A DNA stretch of 64,000 bases, from positions 46,637-110,636 of the forward strand of contig CALFLO010000075.1 in assembly GCA_937880175.1 (NCBI GenBank), in the 5' to 3' direction. Shown here one piece after another: positions 52,564 through 61,864 of this stretch. The DNA is from an uncultured Gluconobacter sp. (GTDB lineage: Bacteria > Pseudomonadota > Alphaproteobacteria > Acetobacterales > Acetobacteraceae). Below the pieces are notes generated by a model that was given only the letters and a program-made list of their open reading frames with translations, was not told the origin of the DNA and ran no database searches. How positions within the stretch are numbered: the first letter of the stretch is position 1; each line of letters begins with the position of its first letter. Both the position numbers and the translations under genes were made by a program.

Positions 52564-54434
52564 CTGTTACCCGGTCTGGTTTTCCAGACCTGAATCCGCG
52601 GCGCTGGCGTCGTCTGTGGTACAGACGTGACGCCCTGCGCAATATCCGGATGCTTGATACAGTCGGCGCCCGGGTCATGGCGCTGATCGTCGCGACGACC
52701 CTCCCTCTCGCCATTATTGCCGCTTTTCTGGCCTGGCACAGTTACCAGCAGAATGTCGGCAACAGCGCCATGCGCACCGAACGTGATACGCAGCTTGCGA
52801 TTTCGGAAATCACGACGGATCTCGATCAGACCCATACACTTCTGGACATGCTTGCCGACGGCGACATTTCCTCGGGAAATGCCCTGAGGGAGTTCGCATT
52901 GGTCCAGACGGTTTCGCAGCATCATTACTGCATGCTGATGCTGACGGATGTAAGCGGACGGCCCTCCGTTGTCCTGCCGCCGCCTTCAACCCAGGACGCG
53001 GCAATCTGCCAGTCCGCTGAACCGGGTATTCCTGCGACAACATCGTCTTCACTCAGGGTTCCCGTTGTCGGCGTTGATGTCCTCAAAGGCGATCGTGGCC
53101 CACTTCTGAAATTCGTTGTTCCCATTCTCAGCAACAATTCAGTGTCCGGGTATATCGTTGCCGTACGGACCCTTGGATGGCAGCGCAGCCATCTTCCCAA
53201 AGGGGACAGCCGCCTTCTTCTGGGCACGGACAACAATTCCCGGCATTTTCTGGCGATGCCGGATGGCACCCTCTATTCGCTCTTCCCGGACCGCCCCGTG
53301 ACCGCGAATTTACCCGCAAGGGCTCTGGCCCATCTGAAGAGAGACATTTCCTCGCTCAGCCTGCATGACGTCTTTACGAGTCAGGGCATCACCTATGCGT
53401 TTCAGAATGCCTATGGCCCGGTCAGTCTGATTGTTGCGACAGAGCGCACGGCGGAAGAGAGCCATGCCCTCAATATCTTCCTGCTCCGGGTCAGCCTGAT
53501 TGTCGGTCTGCTTGTGCTCGAACTGATGGTCGTTGCGCTTGGTGCCCGACTGTTTCTGGTAGAGCCTCTTGAAAAACTCGCCCTTGCCGTCGCAGACTGG
53601 CGCAAAGGCGCGGAATTCGCCCCTCGAACCAACCATTCGATCCCGCTTGAAATCAGGCATCTGGAGAAGGCTTTCCTCAGGGCCACACGCCGGCTGAGCA
53701 AACATGAGCAGGATCTGGAGCAGTCCGCCCGCAATCAGGACATGCTGATCCGCGAGATCCATCACCGGGTGAAAAATAACCTTCAGGTTGTGGCCTCGCT
53801 TCTCAACCTTCAGGCAAGCCGCATCCGCTCGCATGAGGCACGCGAAGAATTCCGCCTCGTACGCGACCGAGTGAGGGCGCTCGCGACCCTTCACCGCTAC
53901 CTCTATTCCGAAAGTGGCCTCTCGGCGCTGGATGTCCAGAGCTTCCTTGAAGAACTCTGCAGCATCCTGCTGTCCGCGAATGGCATGAATGCCCAGACCC
54001 GAATCCGGCTGCAACTCGATATCGAGCACGTTCTCATTTCGCCCGATCAGGCCGTACCGATCACGCTGATCGTGACCGAGGTAATCAGCAATGCGCTGCG
54101 ATATGCCTTTCCCGAGGAAAGGGCCGGGCATATCGTTATCTCCCTGCACAAGGTTGTCCCGGCAGATCCTGAGAAGGACGGCCTGGTGGAACTGAAACTG
54201 GGCGACGATGGAATCGGCATCGACGCGGGTCAGGCCACCGAGTCCCGTACCCGCAGGGAAGGGATCGGAATGCAGCTCATCCGCGGTTTCGCCCGGCAGA
54301 TCAATGCCGATATGACGGTCAGCAACGAGAACGGCACCTGGTACACCCTGCGTTTCATTCCCGAACGTCCCTCCCTGACCGCACTGGCGATGGCGCGCAA
54401 GGCCATCAGTCACGGGGAAGACTCGGGTGTGTAA
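52560..54434 (+). CDS. HisKA_2 sensor histidine kinase of the general stress response
   Basis: A 624-residue membrane kinase. Two membrane segments (about residues 39-58 and 304-328) bracket a periplasmic sensor of roughly 240 residues with no domain I recognise. After a HAMP-like linker comes the HisKA_2 motif IREIHHRVKNNLQVVASLLN, phospho-acceptor His401 or 402, then an ATPase domain (VISNALRYAFPE, GDDGIGID, GIGMQLIRGFARQ). Coupling to nepR by GTGA and to the phyR locus makes PhyR the likely substrate, as for PhyK/PhyP. Confidence 0.9.
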   Translation: MTVTRSGFPDLNPRRWRRLWYRRDALRNIRMLDTVGARVMALIVATTLPLAIIAAFLAWHSYQQNVGNSAMRTERDTQLAISEITTDLDQTHTLLDMLADGDISSGNALREFALVQTVSQHHYCMLMLTDVSGRPSVVLPPPSTQDAAICQSAEPGIPATTSSSLRVPVVGVDVLKGDRGPLLKFVVPILSNNSVSGYIVAVRTLGWQRSHLPKGDSRLLLGTDNNSRHFLAMPDGTLYSLFPDRPVTANLPARALAHLKRDISSLSLHDVFTSQGITYAFQNAYGPVSLIVATERTAEESHALNIFLLRVSLIVGLLVLELMVVALGARLFLVEPLEKLALAVADWRKGAEFAPRTNHSIPLEIRHLEKAFLRATRRLSKHEQDLEQSARNQDMLIREIHHRVKNNLQVVASLLNLQASRIRSHEAREEFRLVRDRVRALATLHRYLYSESGLSALDVQSFLEELCSILLSANGMNAQTRIRLQLDIEHVLISPDQAVPITLIVTEVISNALRYAFPEERAGHIVISLHKVVPADPEKDGLVELKLGDDGIGIDAGQATESRTRREGIGMQLIRGFARQINADMTVSNENGTWYTLRFIPERPSLTALAMARKAISHGEDSGV

Positions 54435-54546
54435 CGGCGAGCCGGCATCAGGTTCTGCCCGCAAATCCATGAAAAAACCTAAATAAGCGGCAAGAATTGC
54501 CGGAAGCACTGTCTTGCGGAGCTTTTGCGACCTATATGCAGGGGTC

Positions 54547-56232
54547 ATGAAGGCCGACAAGACAATCGCAAAAGCGTGGGTGAAGGCACAGGGACGCGCA
54601 AGCCGCTCCCGGACCTCTGTCGTAGTAGTTTTAGGGTTGCTCTCGACCCTGCTGGGCATCCTGCAGGCCTGGGCGCTGGCGCGAACGCTCGCATCCGTCC
54701 TGACCCGCGATATGGACAGCACAGGGCCGGCCATCGGCGTCTTTCTTCTGACCTGCGTTCTCAGGGTGATCCTCTCCACCGTGCAGGATATGATGGCCGC
54801 CTCAGCCGGGATCCATGCCCGCCGTCGCCTGCGCCGCGAAGTGCTGGAGCGGATCATCGGCGAGGGGCCGGCTCTTCTGCGCCGTCACCACAGCGCAGCC
54901 ATTGCGGCCACGCTGGTTGACCGTATCGAGGCATTGGACGGCTATTTCGCCCGCTGGCTGCCTGCCGCGTCTCTCTGGCTTGTGTCACAGTGGCTGGTCG
55001 TGATCGCGCTTTATGTAGAGAACCATCAGGCCGGTCTGATCCTCGCAGCCTGCTGCGCCATGCTTCCGATTTTTCAGGCCGTCTTCGGAATTGCCACGGC
55101 TGTCGCGTCCCGCAAGCAGTTTCTGGCCATGAACCGCCTGCAGACCCGTTTTCTGGATCGGGTAAAGGGCATCGCGACCATTGTCCTTTCGGGCGGAACC
55201 GATCGCGAGACACAGGCCTTGGCGAAGAGCGCCGATGACCTGCGCCAGCGGACCATGAAGGTCCTGCGGATCGCGTTTCTGGCCTCGGCGACCACGGATG
55301 TCGCCATGGTGGTGGCGCTCGTGCTGATCGTTGTGACACAGGCGCACAATCTGATGGGACACCCCTCTGATGGTGTCCTGACGCGTGCACTTTACGCCGT
55401 CCTGCTGGTGCCTGAGGCTTTCGCGTCTTTCCGTGCTCTCTCGGCGGCCTATCAGGACCGTGCCCATGCGACGGCCGCCGCTGAAGCCATGCACGAACTG
55501 GCGCCGCTGACCGAGCGGACTGCTGCAGGCCCTGACGTCGTTCAGAGCAAGGGCGGCATTTCGGTGACGGCAGAAAACGTCTCGTTCGCTTGGAATGAGC
55601 AGCGCGGCACCGTCATTCATGATGTCAGCTTCGCACTTCCCGCAGGCGCGACACTGATCCTCGAAGGCGCATCCGGAGCTGGAAAATCCACGCTTCTGGA
55701 ACTGCTGCTCGGATTCGTTTCTCCTTCACAGGGCCGCATCCTGTTTGACGGACAGGACATGCAGAGCCTCTCGCCACGCCAGATTTCGTCGCGGATCAGC
55801 TGGATCGGGCAGAAGCCTGTCCTGTTTGCTGGCACCATTCGTGAAAACATCCTGTTCGCACGCCCCGATGCCTCGGCAGAAGAACTGGACCATGCAGTCT
55901 CCGCAGCGGCGATTGATCAGTACCTGTCTTCGCTGCCGGACGGTCTGGAAACGCGGATCGGCGAGGGTGGGTTTGGCCTCTCGGGCGGTCAGGCGCAGCG
56001 TATTGCCATAGCGCGCGCCTATCTCAAGGACGCACCGCTGCTGCTTCTGGATGAGCCAACATCCCATCTTGATCCGAAAACCGAGGCTGAAATCCTTGTC
56101 AGCCTGAAAGACCTTGCCAAAGGCCGGACGGTCATCCTGTGCAGCCATTCCGCGCAGGCCCGCCAGTTTCAGGGACGGCACCTCGTGCTTGATGCCGGTC
56201 GTGCGATTGCCTTTACGGGAGAAGCCGCATGA
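54547..56232 (+). CDS. cydD: Cysteine/glutathione ABC exporter subunit CydD
   Basis: Half-transporter (561 residues) that with CydC exports cysteine and glutathione to the periplasm and is needed for assembly of cytochrome bd. Six membrane helices precede the ATPase: Walker A EGASGAGKSTLL, signature LSGGQAQR and Walker B APLLLLDEPTSHLD. The ATG at 54547 is chosen over an upstream frame extension. It overlaps cydC by four bases. No cydAB oxidase genes are in the window. Confidence 0.93.
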   Translation: MKADKTIAKAWVKAQGRASRSRTSVVVVLGLLSTLLGILQAWALARTLASVLTRDMDSTGPAIGVFLLTCVLRVILSTVQDMMAASAGIHARRRLRREVLERIIGEGPALLRRHHSAAIAATLVDRIEALDGYFARWLPAASLWLVSQWLVVIALYVENHQAGLILAACCAMLPIFQAVFGIATAVASRKQFLAMNRLQTRFLDRVKGIATIVLSGGTDRETQALAKSADDLRQRTMKVLRIAFLASATTDVAMVVALVLIVVTQAHNLMGHPSDGVLTRALYAVLLVPEAFASFRALSAAYQDRAHATAAAEAMHELAPLTERTAAGPDVVQSKGGISVTAENVSFAWNEQRGTVIHDVSFALPAGATLILEGASGAGKSTLLELLLGFVSPSQGRILFDGQDMQSLSPRQISSRISWIGQKPVLFAGTIRENILFARPDASAEELDHAVSAAAIDQYLSSLPDGLETRIGEGGFGLSGGQAQRIAIARAYLKDAPLLLLDEPTSHLDPKTEAEILVSLKDLAKGRTVILCSHSAQARQFQGRHLVLDAGRAIAFTGEAA

Positions 56233-57911
56233 GCGCCCCGCTGCTGACAAACCCGATTGAACAAACGGGAAGCGAGACGGCCCTGTCCCGCATCCTTCAG
56301 GTCTGGCGTCCTCAATATACGCGCCTTATCATCGGCATGGTCATCGCCGAATTGGCCGTCTGCGCAGGACTGGCCCTGATGGGGCAGGCCGGTGGCCGTC
56401 TGGCTGGCGCGGCCGTCGGAGCCGGGGCTGCCTATCTTCTTCTGCGGCTGTCGGGCTTAGCTCAGATCGTTCTGCGCTATTTCGAGCGTCTTTATACGCA
56501 TGACGCCATGTTCCGCGCGCTGGCGGACCTGCGGGTCTGGTTCTATCGCAAACTTGCCGGCGGCGCTGCGGCGGGTCTGGGATTCCAGCGTTCGGGAGAC
56601 CTGCTGACCCGTCTGGTTTCAGACGTCCAGACACTGGACAACCTGTATCTGCGGATCCTTGTTCCGCTGGTGTCCGCCCTGTTGACGCTTCCGATCGCAA
56701 CCTTCGTCTGGATGCACGCGGGAACAGAAGCAGGCCTGCTGACCGGCGCGCTGTTTGCCGTGCTTGCGTTCATTCTGCCCTTGATGGGCGCGCGGCTGTC
56801 CCGCCGCTTTGGCCCGGATATCCTGCGTGCGGAATCGGAGCTGCGGATCGCGGCACTCGACCTGACATCCGGTCTGCGCGAGGCACGGGCGTTCGGCGCT
56901 GAAGACGTTCTTGCTGCGGCCGTCACGGAACGGCAGGAAACCCTTTTCAAGGCCCAGCGCCGCCAGCAGATGCGCATGGCGCTCATGCAGGGCTTTGCGG
57001 GCCTGATCGCCAAGGGCGGCATTGTCATCATCCTGTGCGCCGTTGCCGGCCTTTTCTTTCCGCAGGCTCCGGCCATTGCAGGCATTACGGCACTTTTCGT
57101 CGCGATTACCGCGCTTGAGGGCGTAACTGGTCTGGCCCGTGCCGGTCTGCTGAGTGGGCAGGTCAGTCACGCAGCCCAGCGGATTGTCGAAATCGCCGAC
57201 CGCACGCCTCCGGCCCCCGAGGGCAATGCCCCGCTTCCGGTGGAGCGTGACCTGCGCCTTGAGAATGTGACGTTCCGCTGGACACCTGATCGGGCACCGG
57301 TTTTCCAGAACCTGAACCTGACACTCCGTCAGGGAGAGCGCGCGGCACTGATCGGCCCGTCCGGTGCTGGAAAATCCAGTCTTGCCGCCCTGATTCTCAA
57401 GGCGGCATCTCCCGAACAGGGCCGGATCCTGCTCGGAGACACGGACATCACCACGCTGCGCGACAGTGACCTGCGCTCGCAGATCGCCTGGCTGTCCCAG
57501 GCCAGCCACCTGTTCGATGATACGGTGCGCGGAAATCTGCTTCTGGGCCGGACCGATGTACCGGATACCGCTCTATGGGCCGCGCTTGATCAGGCCAGGA
57601 TTGCAGATCTCGTCCGCGATCTGCCCGATGGGCTGGACACCTGGATCGGGGAAGGCGGCTCGAAACTTTCGGGCGGCCAGGGGCGGCGTATCGCTCTGGC
57701 GCGTGTGCTGCTGTCCGATGCGCCCATCCTCGTTCTCGACGAACCAGCGACCGGACTGGACGCGGAGACTGAGCGCGCTTTCCTTGAAACACTCAATAAC
57801 GCGACCGAAGGGCAGAGCATCCTGCTGATTGCCCATCGCCTGACCGGGGTGGAAAAACTTGACCGCATCTGGCGCCTTGAGGACGGACAGGTTATTTCCA
57901 GTGCGTGCTGA
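56229..57911 (+). CDS. cydC: Cysteine/glutathione ABC exporter subunit CydC
   Basis: Partner of CydD, 560 residues. The stretch RYFERLYTHDAMFRALADLR and SGDLLTRLVSDVQTLDNLYL in the membrane part are strongly diagnostic of CydC. ATPase motifs are GPSGAGKSS, LSGGQGRRIA and ILVLDEPATGLD. It begins within the cydD stop. A role in thiol balance and haem protein assembly is established for the E. coli pair; the same is inferred here. Confidence 0.94.
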   Translation: MSAPLLTNPIEQTGSETALSRILQVWRPQYTRLIIGMVIAELAVCAGLALMGQAGGRLAGAAVGAGAAYLLLRLSGLAQIVLRYFERLYTHDAMFRALADLRVWFYRKLAGGAAAGLGFQRSGDLLTRLVSDVQTLDNLYLRILVPLVSALLTLPIATFVWMHAGTEAGLLTGALFAVLAFILPLMGARLSRRFGPDILRAESELRIAALDLTSGLREARAFGAEDVLAAAVTERQETLFKAQRRQQMRMALMQGFAGLIAKGGIVIILCAVAGLFFPQAPAIAGITALFVAITALEGVTGLARAGLLSGQVSHAAQRIVEIADRTPPAPEGNAPLPVERDLRLENVTFRWTPDRAPVFQNLNLTLRQGERAALIGPSGAGKSSLAALILKAASPEQGRILLGDTDITTLRDSDLRSQIAWLSQASHLFDDTVRGNLLLGRTDVPDTALWAALDQARIADLVRDLPDGLDTWIGEGGSKLSGGQGRRIALARVLLSDAPILVLDEPATGLDAETERAFLETLNNATEGQSILLIAHRLTGVEKLDRIWRLEDGQVISSAC

Positions 57912-57965
57912 CCGGCCCGCGCCGATCCAGCTTCACGCTTTTTCATCCTGACAGGACGCTACGCC

Positions 57966-58373
57966 ATGGCACGTTTCCTCTCCTTCGTCCGCATTGCGGC
58001 CCCGGTTTTCGTTCTGTCAGCTGCGCTGGCAGGCTGCGCCGAGCAGCCGTCGCGTGACAGCTACGTCGTTTTCTTCGACCGTGAATCCGTAACGCTCAGC
58101 CCCGTGGCACAGGCTGTCGTGACCAAGGCCGCCACGGCTGCCCGTGCTGAACACGCCACTGTCGTGCGCGTTTCCGGCTCCGCTGGCGTGAACGGTGATG
58201 CCGCAGTTCTCAAGGAACTCGCCACAAGCCGCGCCCAGGCCGTGGCCGCCCAGCTCAGCACTGACGGCCTCAACGGCGCACGCGTCGAAATGGCACCTTA
58301 TACCCCAAGCCAGCTTGAAGACTCTCACGTCGCTCTGCGCCGCGTTTCCATCACCATCGTTCCGGGTCTCTGA
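57966..58373 (+). CDS. OmpA-like lipoprotein
   Basis: A 135-residue exported protein with lipobox LAGC (Cys at about residue 23). The mature part resembles a short OmpA/Pal peptidoglycan-binding domain: YVVFFDRESVTLSPVAQAVV with the usual FxxxSxxL opening, the central VVRVSGSAG strand, and LATSRAQAVAAQLSTDG replacing the canonical LSxxRAxAV helix. It probably anchors the outer membrane to the cell wall. recQ begins 13 bases downstream. Confidence 0.82.
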   Translation: MARFLSFVRIAAPVFVLSAALAGCAEQPSRDSYVVFFDRESVTLSPVAQAVVTKAATAARAEHATVVRVSGSAGVNGDAAVLKELATSRAQAVAAQLSTDGLNGARVEMAPYTPSQLEDSHVALRRVSITIVPGL

Positions 58374-58386
58374 TCCGGCGCCCGGG

Positions 58387-60255
58387 ATGACGCAGGCGCA
58401 GAACAGCCCTCCCGTCGCTCCGGGAACGACGCAGCCCCTGACACCTGAAGGCGTGCTGGCGGAAGTCTTCGGATTTTCCGGCTTCCGCGGCCTCCAGCAG
58501 GATGCCGTCGAGACGGTCATGCAGGGTGAGGATGTCCTCGTCCTCATGCCGACCGGCGGCGGCAAAAGCCTATGCTATCAGGTTCCGGCCCTCTGCCGCG
58601 ACGGCATGGGACTGGTCATTTCGCCACTGATCGCCCTGATGGACGATCAGGTTGCAGGTCTGAGGCAGCTCGGCGTCCGCGCAGCCGCCCTGCATTCCGG
58701 GCTTGAGCCGGACGAACGCGACGAACTTCAGAGTGATCTGCGCAATGGCCGGATCGACATTCTCTATATTTCGCCGGAACGCCTGCTTCAGCCCGCCACG
58801 GCGAACTTCCTGTCAAAACGCCAGATCTCGCTGATCGCGATTGACGAAGCGCACTGCATTTCAGCCTGGGGCCATGAATTCCGCCCAGAATACCGGGCTC
58901 TGGCGAGCCTGCCGGAGATGTTTCCGGGCGTGCCGCGCATTGCCCTGACGGCCACGGCCGATCCGCGCACACGCGACGATATCCTCAACGCACTCGGTAT
59001 GCCCGATGCGCGGGTCCTGATGGCGAGTTTCCATCGCCCCAACCTGATTGTGGAAGCCCGGGCCAAGGCCAGCGAGAGCCGGCAGCTTCTCGAGACCCTT
59101 CAGAGCCACCGCGAAGGCGCCTCCATCGTCTATTGCGGCAGCCGTAACAAGACGGAACGCGTCGCCACCATGCTGCGGGACAAGGGCCTGACCGCCCTGC
59201 CGTTTCATGCTGGCCTCTCATCGGTCGAGAAACGCGCCACGCTGATGCGCTTCCGCTCCGGCGAGGAAATGGTGATTGTCGCCACGATTGCGTTCGGCAT
59301 GGGGATCGACCGGCCGGATGTGCGCTGCGTCGTTCATCTGGACATGCCGTCGTCACCAGAAGCGTATTACCAGCAGATCGGGCGGGCAGGGCGCGATGGC
59401 GAACCGTCTGATACGCTTTTGCTCTATGGCGGCGAAGACATGGCCCGGGCGCGTTACTGGCTGGAGCAGTCCACCGCGCCCGACCACGAAAAGCGCATCA
59501 TGCAGGCGCGCCTTGAGAGCATGATCGCCCTTACGGAGACCACAGGCTGCCGGACACAGGCGCTCCTTGCGTGTTTCGGAGAAAACCTTCCGCAGCCCTG
59601 CGGTCATTGCGACAACTGCATCAGCCCGGTCTCGACGTTCGATGGCACCCAGGCGGCCCAGAAAGTCCTCTCCGCCATTTATCGCACTGGCCAGCGCCTT
59701 GGAGCGGTCCAGCTTTCCAACATCCTGCGTGGCAAGCTCAACGAGACCATCGAGCGCAATGCCTACCAGCATCTTTCTGTTTTCGGGATCGGCAAGGAAC
59801 ACAGCGAGCAATGGTGGCGCGCCGTCATCCGGCAGCTGATTGCACGCGGTGCCATCCGGATGCATGGCGAGTATGGCAGTCTGGCACTTCAGAGCGACAT
59901 CGCGCGCCCGATCCTGCGGGGCGATGAGCGCGTCGCTCTCAGGCTGGAGGCCAAGGCCGCCCTGACCGCCAGCGCGGGTTCGGACGGCAATACGGAAAAC
60001 GATCGCCTGTCACCGGATGAAAAGCCGTATTTCGATGCCCTGCGCCAGTGGCGTCTGTCGGAAGCGCGGGAGCAGGAAATTCCGCCCTACGTCATATTCC
60101 ACGACTCAGTCCTGCGGGATATCGCCCGTGAACAGCCCGTCAGCCGCGACGAACTGGGCGGTATCAAAGGCGTGGGGGCTTCGAAGCTGGACCGCTACGG
60201 GATTGCGGTCCTGACAGTTCTGCGAGAAATCCGCGAACCGGCTTCAGCGCAGTAA
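58387..60255 (+). CDS. recQ: ATP-dependent DNA helicase RecQ
   Basis: 3'-5' helicase of 622 residues used in recombination repair. Motifs: FGFSGFRGLQQDAVETVM, Walker A MPTGGGKSLCYQVPAL, DEAH box in AIDEAHCISAWGHEFRPEY, motif III TATADPRTR, and motif VI QQIGRAGRDG. The RQC zinc site is CRTQALLACFGE with CGHCDNC, and an HRDC domain closes the protein. The ATG at 58387 is preferred; an open frame reaches far upstream into the lipoprotein gene and is not real. Confidence 0.95.
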   Translation: MTQAQNSPPVAPGTTQPLTPEGVLAEVFGFSGFRGLQQDAVETVMQGEDVLVLMPTGGGKSLCYQVPALCRDGMGLVISPLIALMDDQVAGLRQLGVRAAALHSGLEPDERDELQSDLRNGRIDILYISPERLLQPATANFLSKRQISLIAIDEAHCISAWGHEFRPEYRALASLPEMFPGVPRIALTATADPRTRDDILNALGMPDARVLMASFHRPNLIVEARAKASESRQLLETLQSHREGASIVYCGSRNKTERVATMLRDKGLTALPFHAGLSSVEKRATLMRFRSGEEMVIVATIAFGMGIDRPDVRCVVHLDMPSSPEAYYQQIGRAGRDGEPSDTLLLYGGEDMARARYWLEQSTAPDHEKRIMQARLESMIALTETTGCRTQALLACFGENLPQPCGHCDNCISPVSTFDGTQAAQKVLSAIYRTGQRLGAVQLSNILRGKLNETIERNAYQHLSVFGIGKEHSEQWWRAVIRQLIARGAIRMHGEYGSLALQSDIARPILRGDERVALRLEAKAALTASAGSDGNTENDRLSPDEKPYFDALRQWRLSEAREQEIPPYVIFHDSVLRDIAREQPVSRDELGGIKGVGASKLDRYGIAVLTVLREIREPASAQ

Positions 60256-60259
60256 AGGT

Positions 60260-60751
60260 TCAATCGTGCGTCAGTTCATCAGGCGCCGTGACGGTGAAGC
60301 TGATGGTGATGCTGCCACCGTTGAGAATATCGAACGTGAACGGCACCTTGGTACCCGCAGCAGGCATCTGCCGGATGCCCATACACATCATGTGGTAACC
60401 CGAACGTGGGAAGATCATCGTGGAGTCGTGCGGCAGCGCGAGATGCGTGAAGAGATCGTTCGCCCCGTCCGTCTGCTGCTGGTTCGTGTGATGCGCGACC
60501 ACATTCTGGCATAGCGGGGAGGAAATCCCCTTCAGGAGATGGTCAACGCTGTCGTCGTTGCGAATCGTGAAATAGCCTGCCCCACGGTTTGGAAAATAGG
60601 CTGACGGGCGGAAGATCCCGTCCATGACCACGACCCGCTGCGCATCATGATCGGCATCCGGCGCAACCACAGCTCCCGATAGAACGGGCTGAGCCATTGC
60701 CTGGGCTGTGAAAAGAGCAAAGAGGGCGGTCAGGACAGATACCCGTTTCAA
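60260..60751 (-). CDS. PCu(A)C-type periplasmic copper chaperone
   Basis: A 163-residue exported protein of the PCu(A)C family, which delivers copper(I) to the CuA/CuB centres of cytochrome oxidase. A signal peptide (SVLTALFALFTAQAMA) is followed by a cupredoxin-like domain with the metal motif: His in VVAHHTNQ, then YHMMCMGIRQMPAAG providing the Met/His cluster, and FTFDILNGGSITISF strands. The start is a TTG seven bases after GGGAGA; no ATG lies nearby in frame. Confidence 0.82.
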   Translation of the reverse strand: MKRVSVLTALFALFTAQAMAQPVLSGAVVAPDADHDAQRVVVMDGIFRPSAYFPNRGAGYFTIRNDDSVDHLLKGISSPLCQNVVAHHTNQQQTDGANDLFTHLALPHDSTMIFPRSGYHMMCMGIRQMPAAGTKVPFTFDILNGGSITISFTVTAPDELTHD

Positions 60752-60881
60752 CGACAGTCTCCCGGTATTGTGCGCAATCTCCCAACGGCATTGGGGAAGC
60801 CCGTTTGGGCCGGAACGCATCATCCGGTAAAGTGCTCCCATTTCCCCGGCCGCGACAAGGCCCGAACCCTCAGGATCGCGA

Positions 60882-61382
60882 ATGCGTTGCCCTTTTTGTG
60901 GACATGACGATACCCAGGTCAAGGACAGCCGCTCCACGGAAGACGGCGTTGCGATCCGCCGCCGCCGCGTCTGCTCGGCCTGCACGCAGCGCTTCACAAC
61001 CGTGGAACGGGTCCAGCTTCGGGAGTTGTCCGTCACCAAGGCGGACGGGCGGCGCGTGCCGTTCGACCGGGACAAGCTTGCACGCTCCATCCGCGTCGCC
61101 CTGCGCAAGCGGCCGGTTCCCGAGGAACGCCAGGAGCGTCTGGTCAACGGGCTCGTCCGCCAGCTTGAGGCCTCTGGCGAACACGAAATTTCTTCCCATC
61201 GCATCGGCCAGCTCGCGATGGACGCATTGCGCGAAGTGGACGGTGTGGCCTATGTCCGCTTCACCAGCGTCTACCGCGACTTCCGCGAGGTCGAGGCGTT
61301 CTCGAAAATCCTCGCCGACATGAAACCCATTCCCGGGGAGACGGACGCGCCGTCCCCCGACGACTCCCAGGAGACACCATGA
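60882..61382 (+). CDS. nrdR: Transcriptional regulator NrdR
   Basis: Represses ribonucleotide reductase genes in response to dATP/ATP. The zinc ribbon has ligands C3, C6, C31 and C34 (MRCPFCG and VCSACTQRF), followed by an ATP-cone of about 90 residues (VTKADGRRVPFDRDKLARSI). The 166 residues include a short disordered tail. It overlaps nusB by four bases; the nrdR-nusB-thiL order is widespread in proteobacteria. Confidence 0.96.
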   Translation: MRCPFCGHDDTQVKDSRSTEDGVAIRRRRVCSACTQRFTTVERVQLRELSVTKADGRRVPFDRDKLARSIRVALRKRPVPEERQERLVNGLVRQLEASGEHEISSHRIGQLAMDALREVDGVAYVRFTSVYRDFREVEAFSKILADMKPIPGETDAPSPDDSQETP

Positions 61383-61861
61383 CCGCCACCGACGCCCCCG
61401 CCACCAACCCGACGCGCCGCAGCCGGACCGTTGCCCGCGTTGCTGCCGTTCAGGCGCTGTTCCAGTGCGAACAGTCCGGCGACACGGCGGAAACCGTCAT
61501 CAGCCAGTTCATCCGCCACCGCCGCGTCAGTTCCACCGCGTCGTTCGACGATGGCCATATTCCCGATGCCGATCTGAAACTGTTTCAGGAAATCGTCCTC
61601 GGCGTCACGCGCCGTCAGGATGATATCGATGCAAAGCTGAGCGATGTCCTGCCCGAACAGTGGCCGCTGCCGCGTCTGGACCCCGTTCTGCGTGCCCTGC
61701 TGCGCGCTGCCGTGTTCGAAATCGGGACCGATACTCCGGACCGCATCATCATCAACGAATATCTGGATGTGGCCCACGGCTTCTTCTCGGGTGACGAGCC
61801 CAAGATGGTCAACGGCATCCTTGATACGCTCAGCCGCCGCAGCAACGACGGCAACGCCTGA
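61379..61861 (+). CDS. nusB: Transcription antitermination protein NusB
   Basis: RNA-binding helical protein (160 residues) that with NusE (S10) binds boxA in rRNA operons. RVAAVQALFQCEQSG at the N terminus and DRIIINEYLDVAHGFFSGDE toward the end are standard; the latter pair of helices contacts RNA. It overlaps nrdR by four bases and precedes thiL by three. Confidence 0.95.
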   Translation: MTATDAPATNPTRRSRTVARVAAVQALFQCEQSGDTAETVISQFIRHRRVSSTASFDDGHIPDADLKLFQEIVLGVTRRQDDIDAKLSDVLPEQWPLPRLDPVLRALLRAAVFEIGTDTPDRIIINEYLDVAHGFFSGDEPKMVNGILDTLSRRSNDGNA

Positions 61862-61864
61862 TCC

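Noticed and set aside
53310..54857. A 515-codon minus-strand frame antisense to the stress kinase
   Set aside because: The kinase motifs are clear; the antisense frame runs over the intergenic gap and into cydD without any domain.
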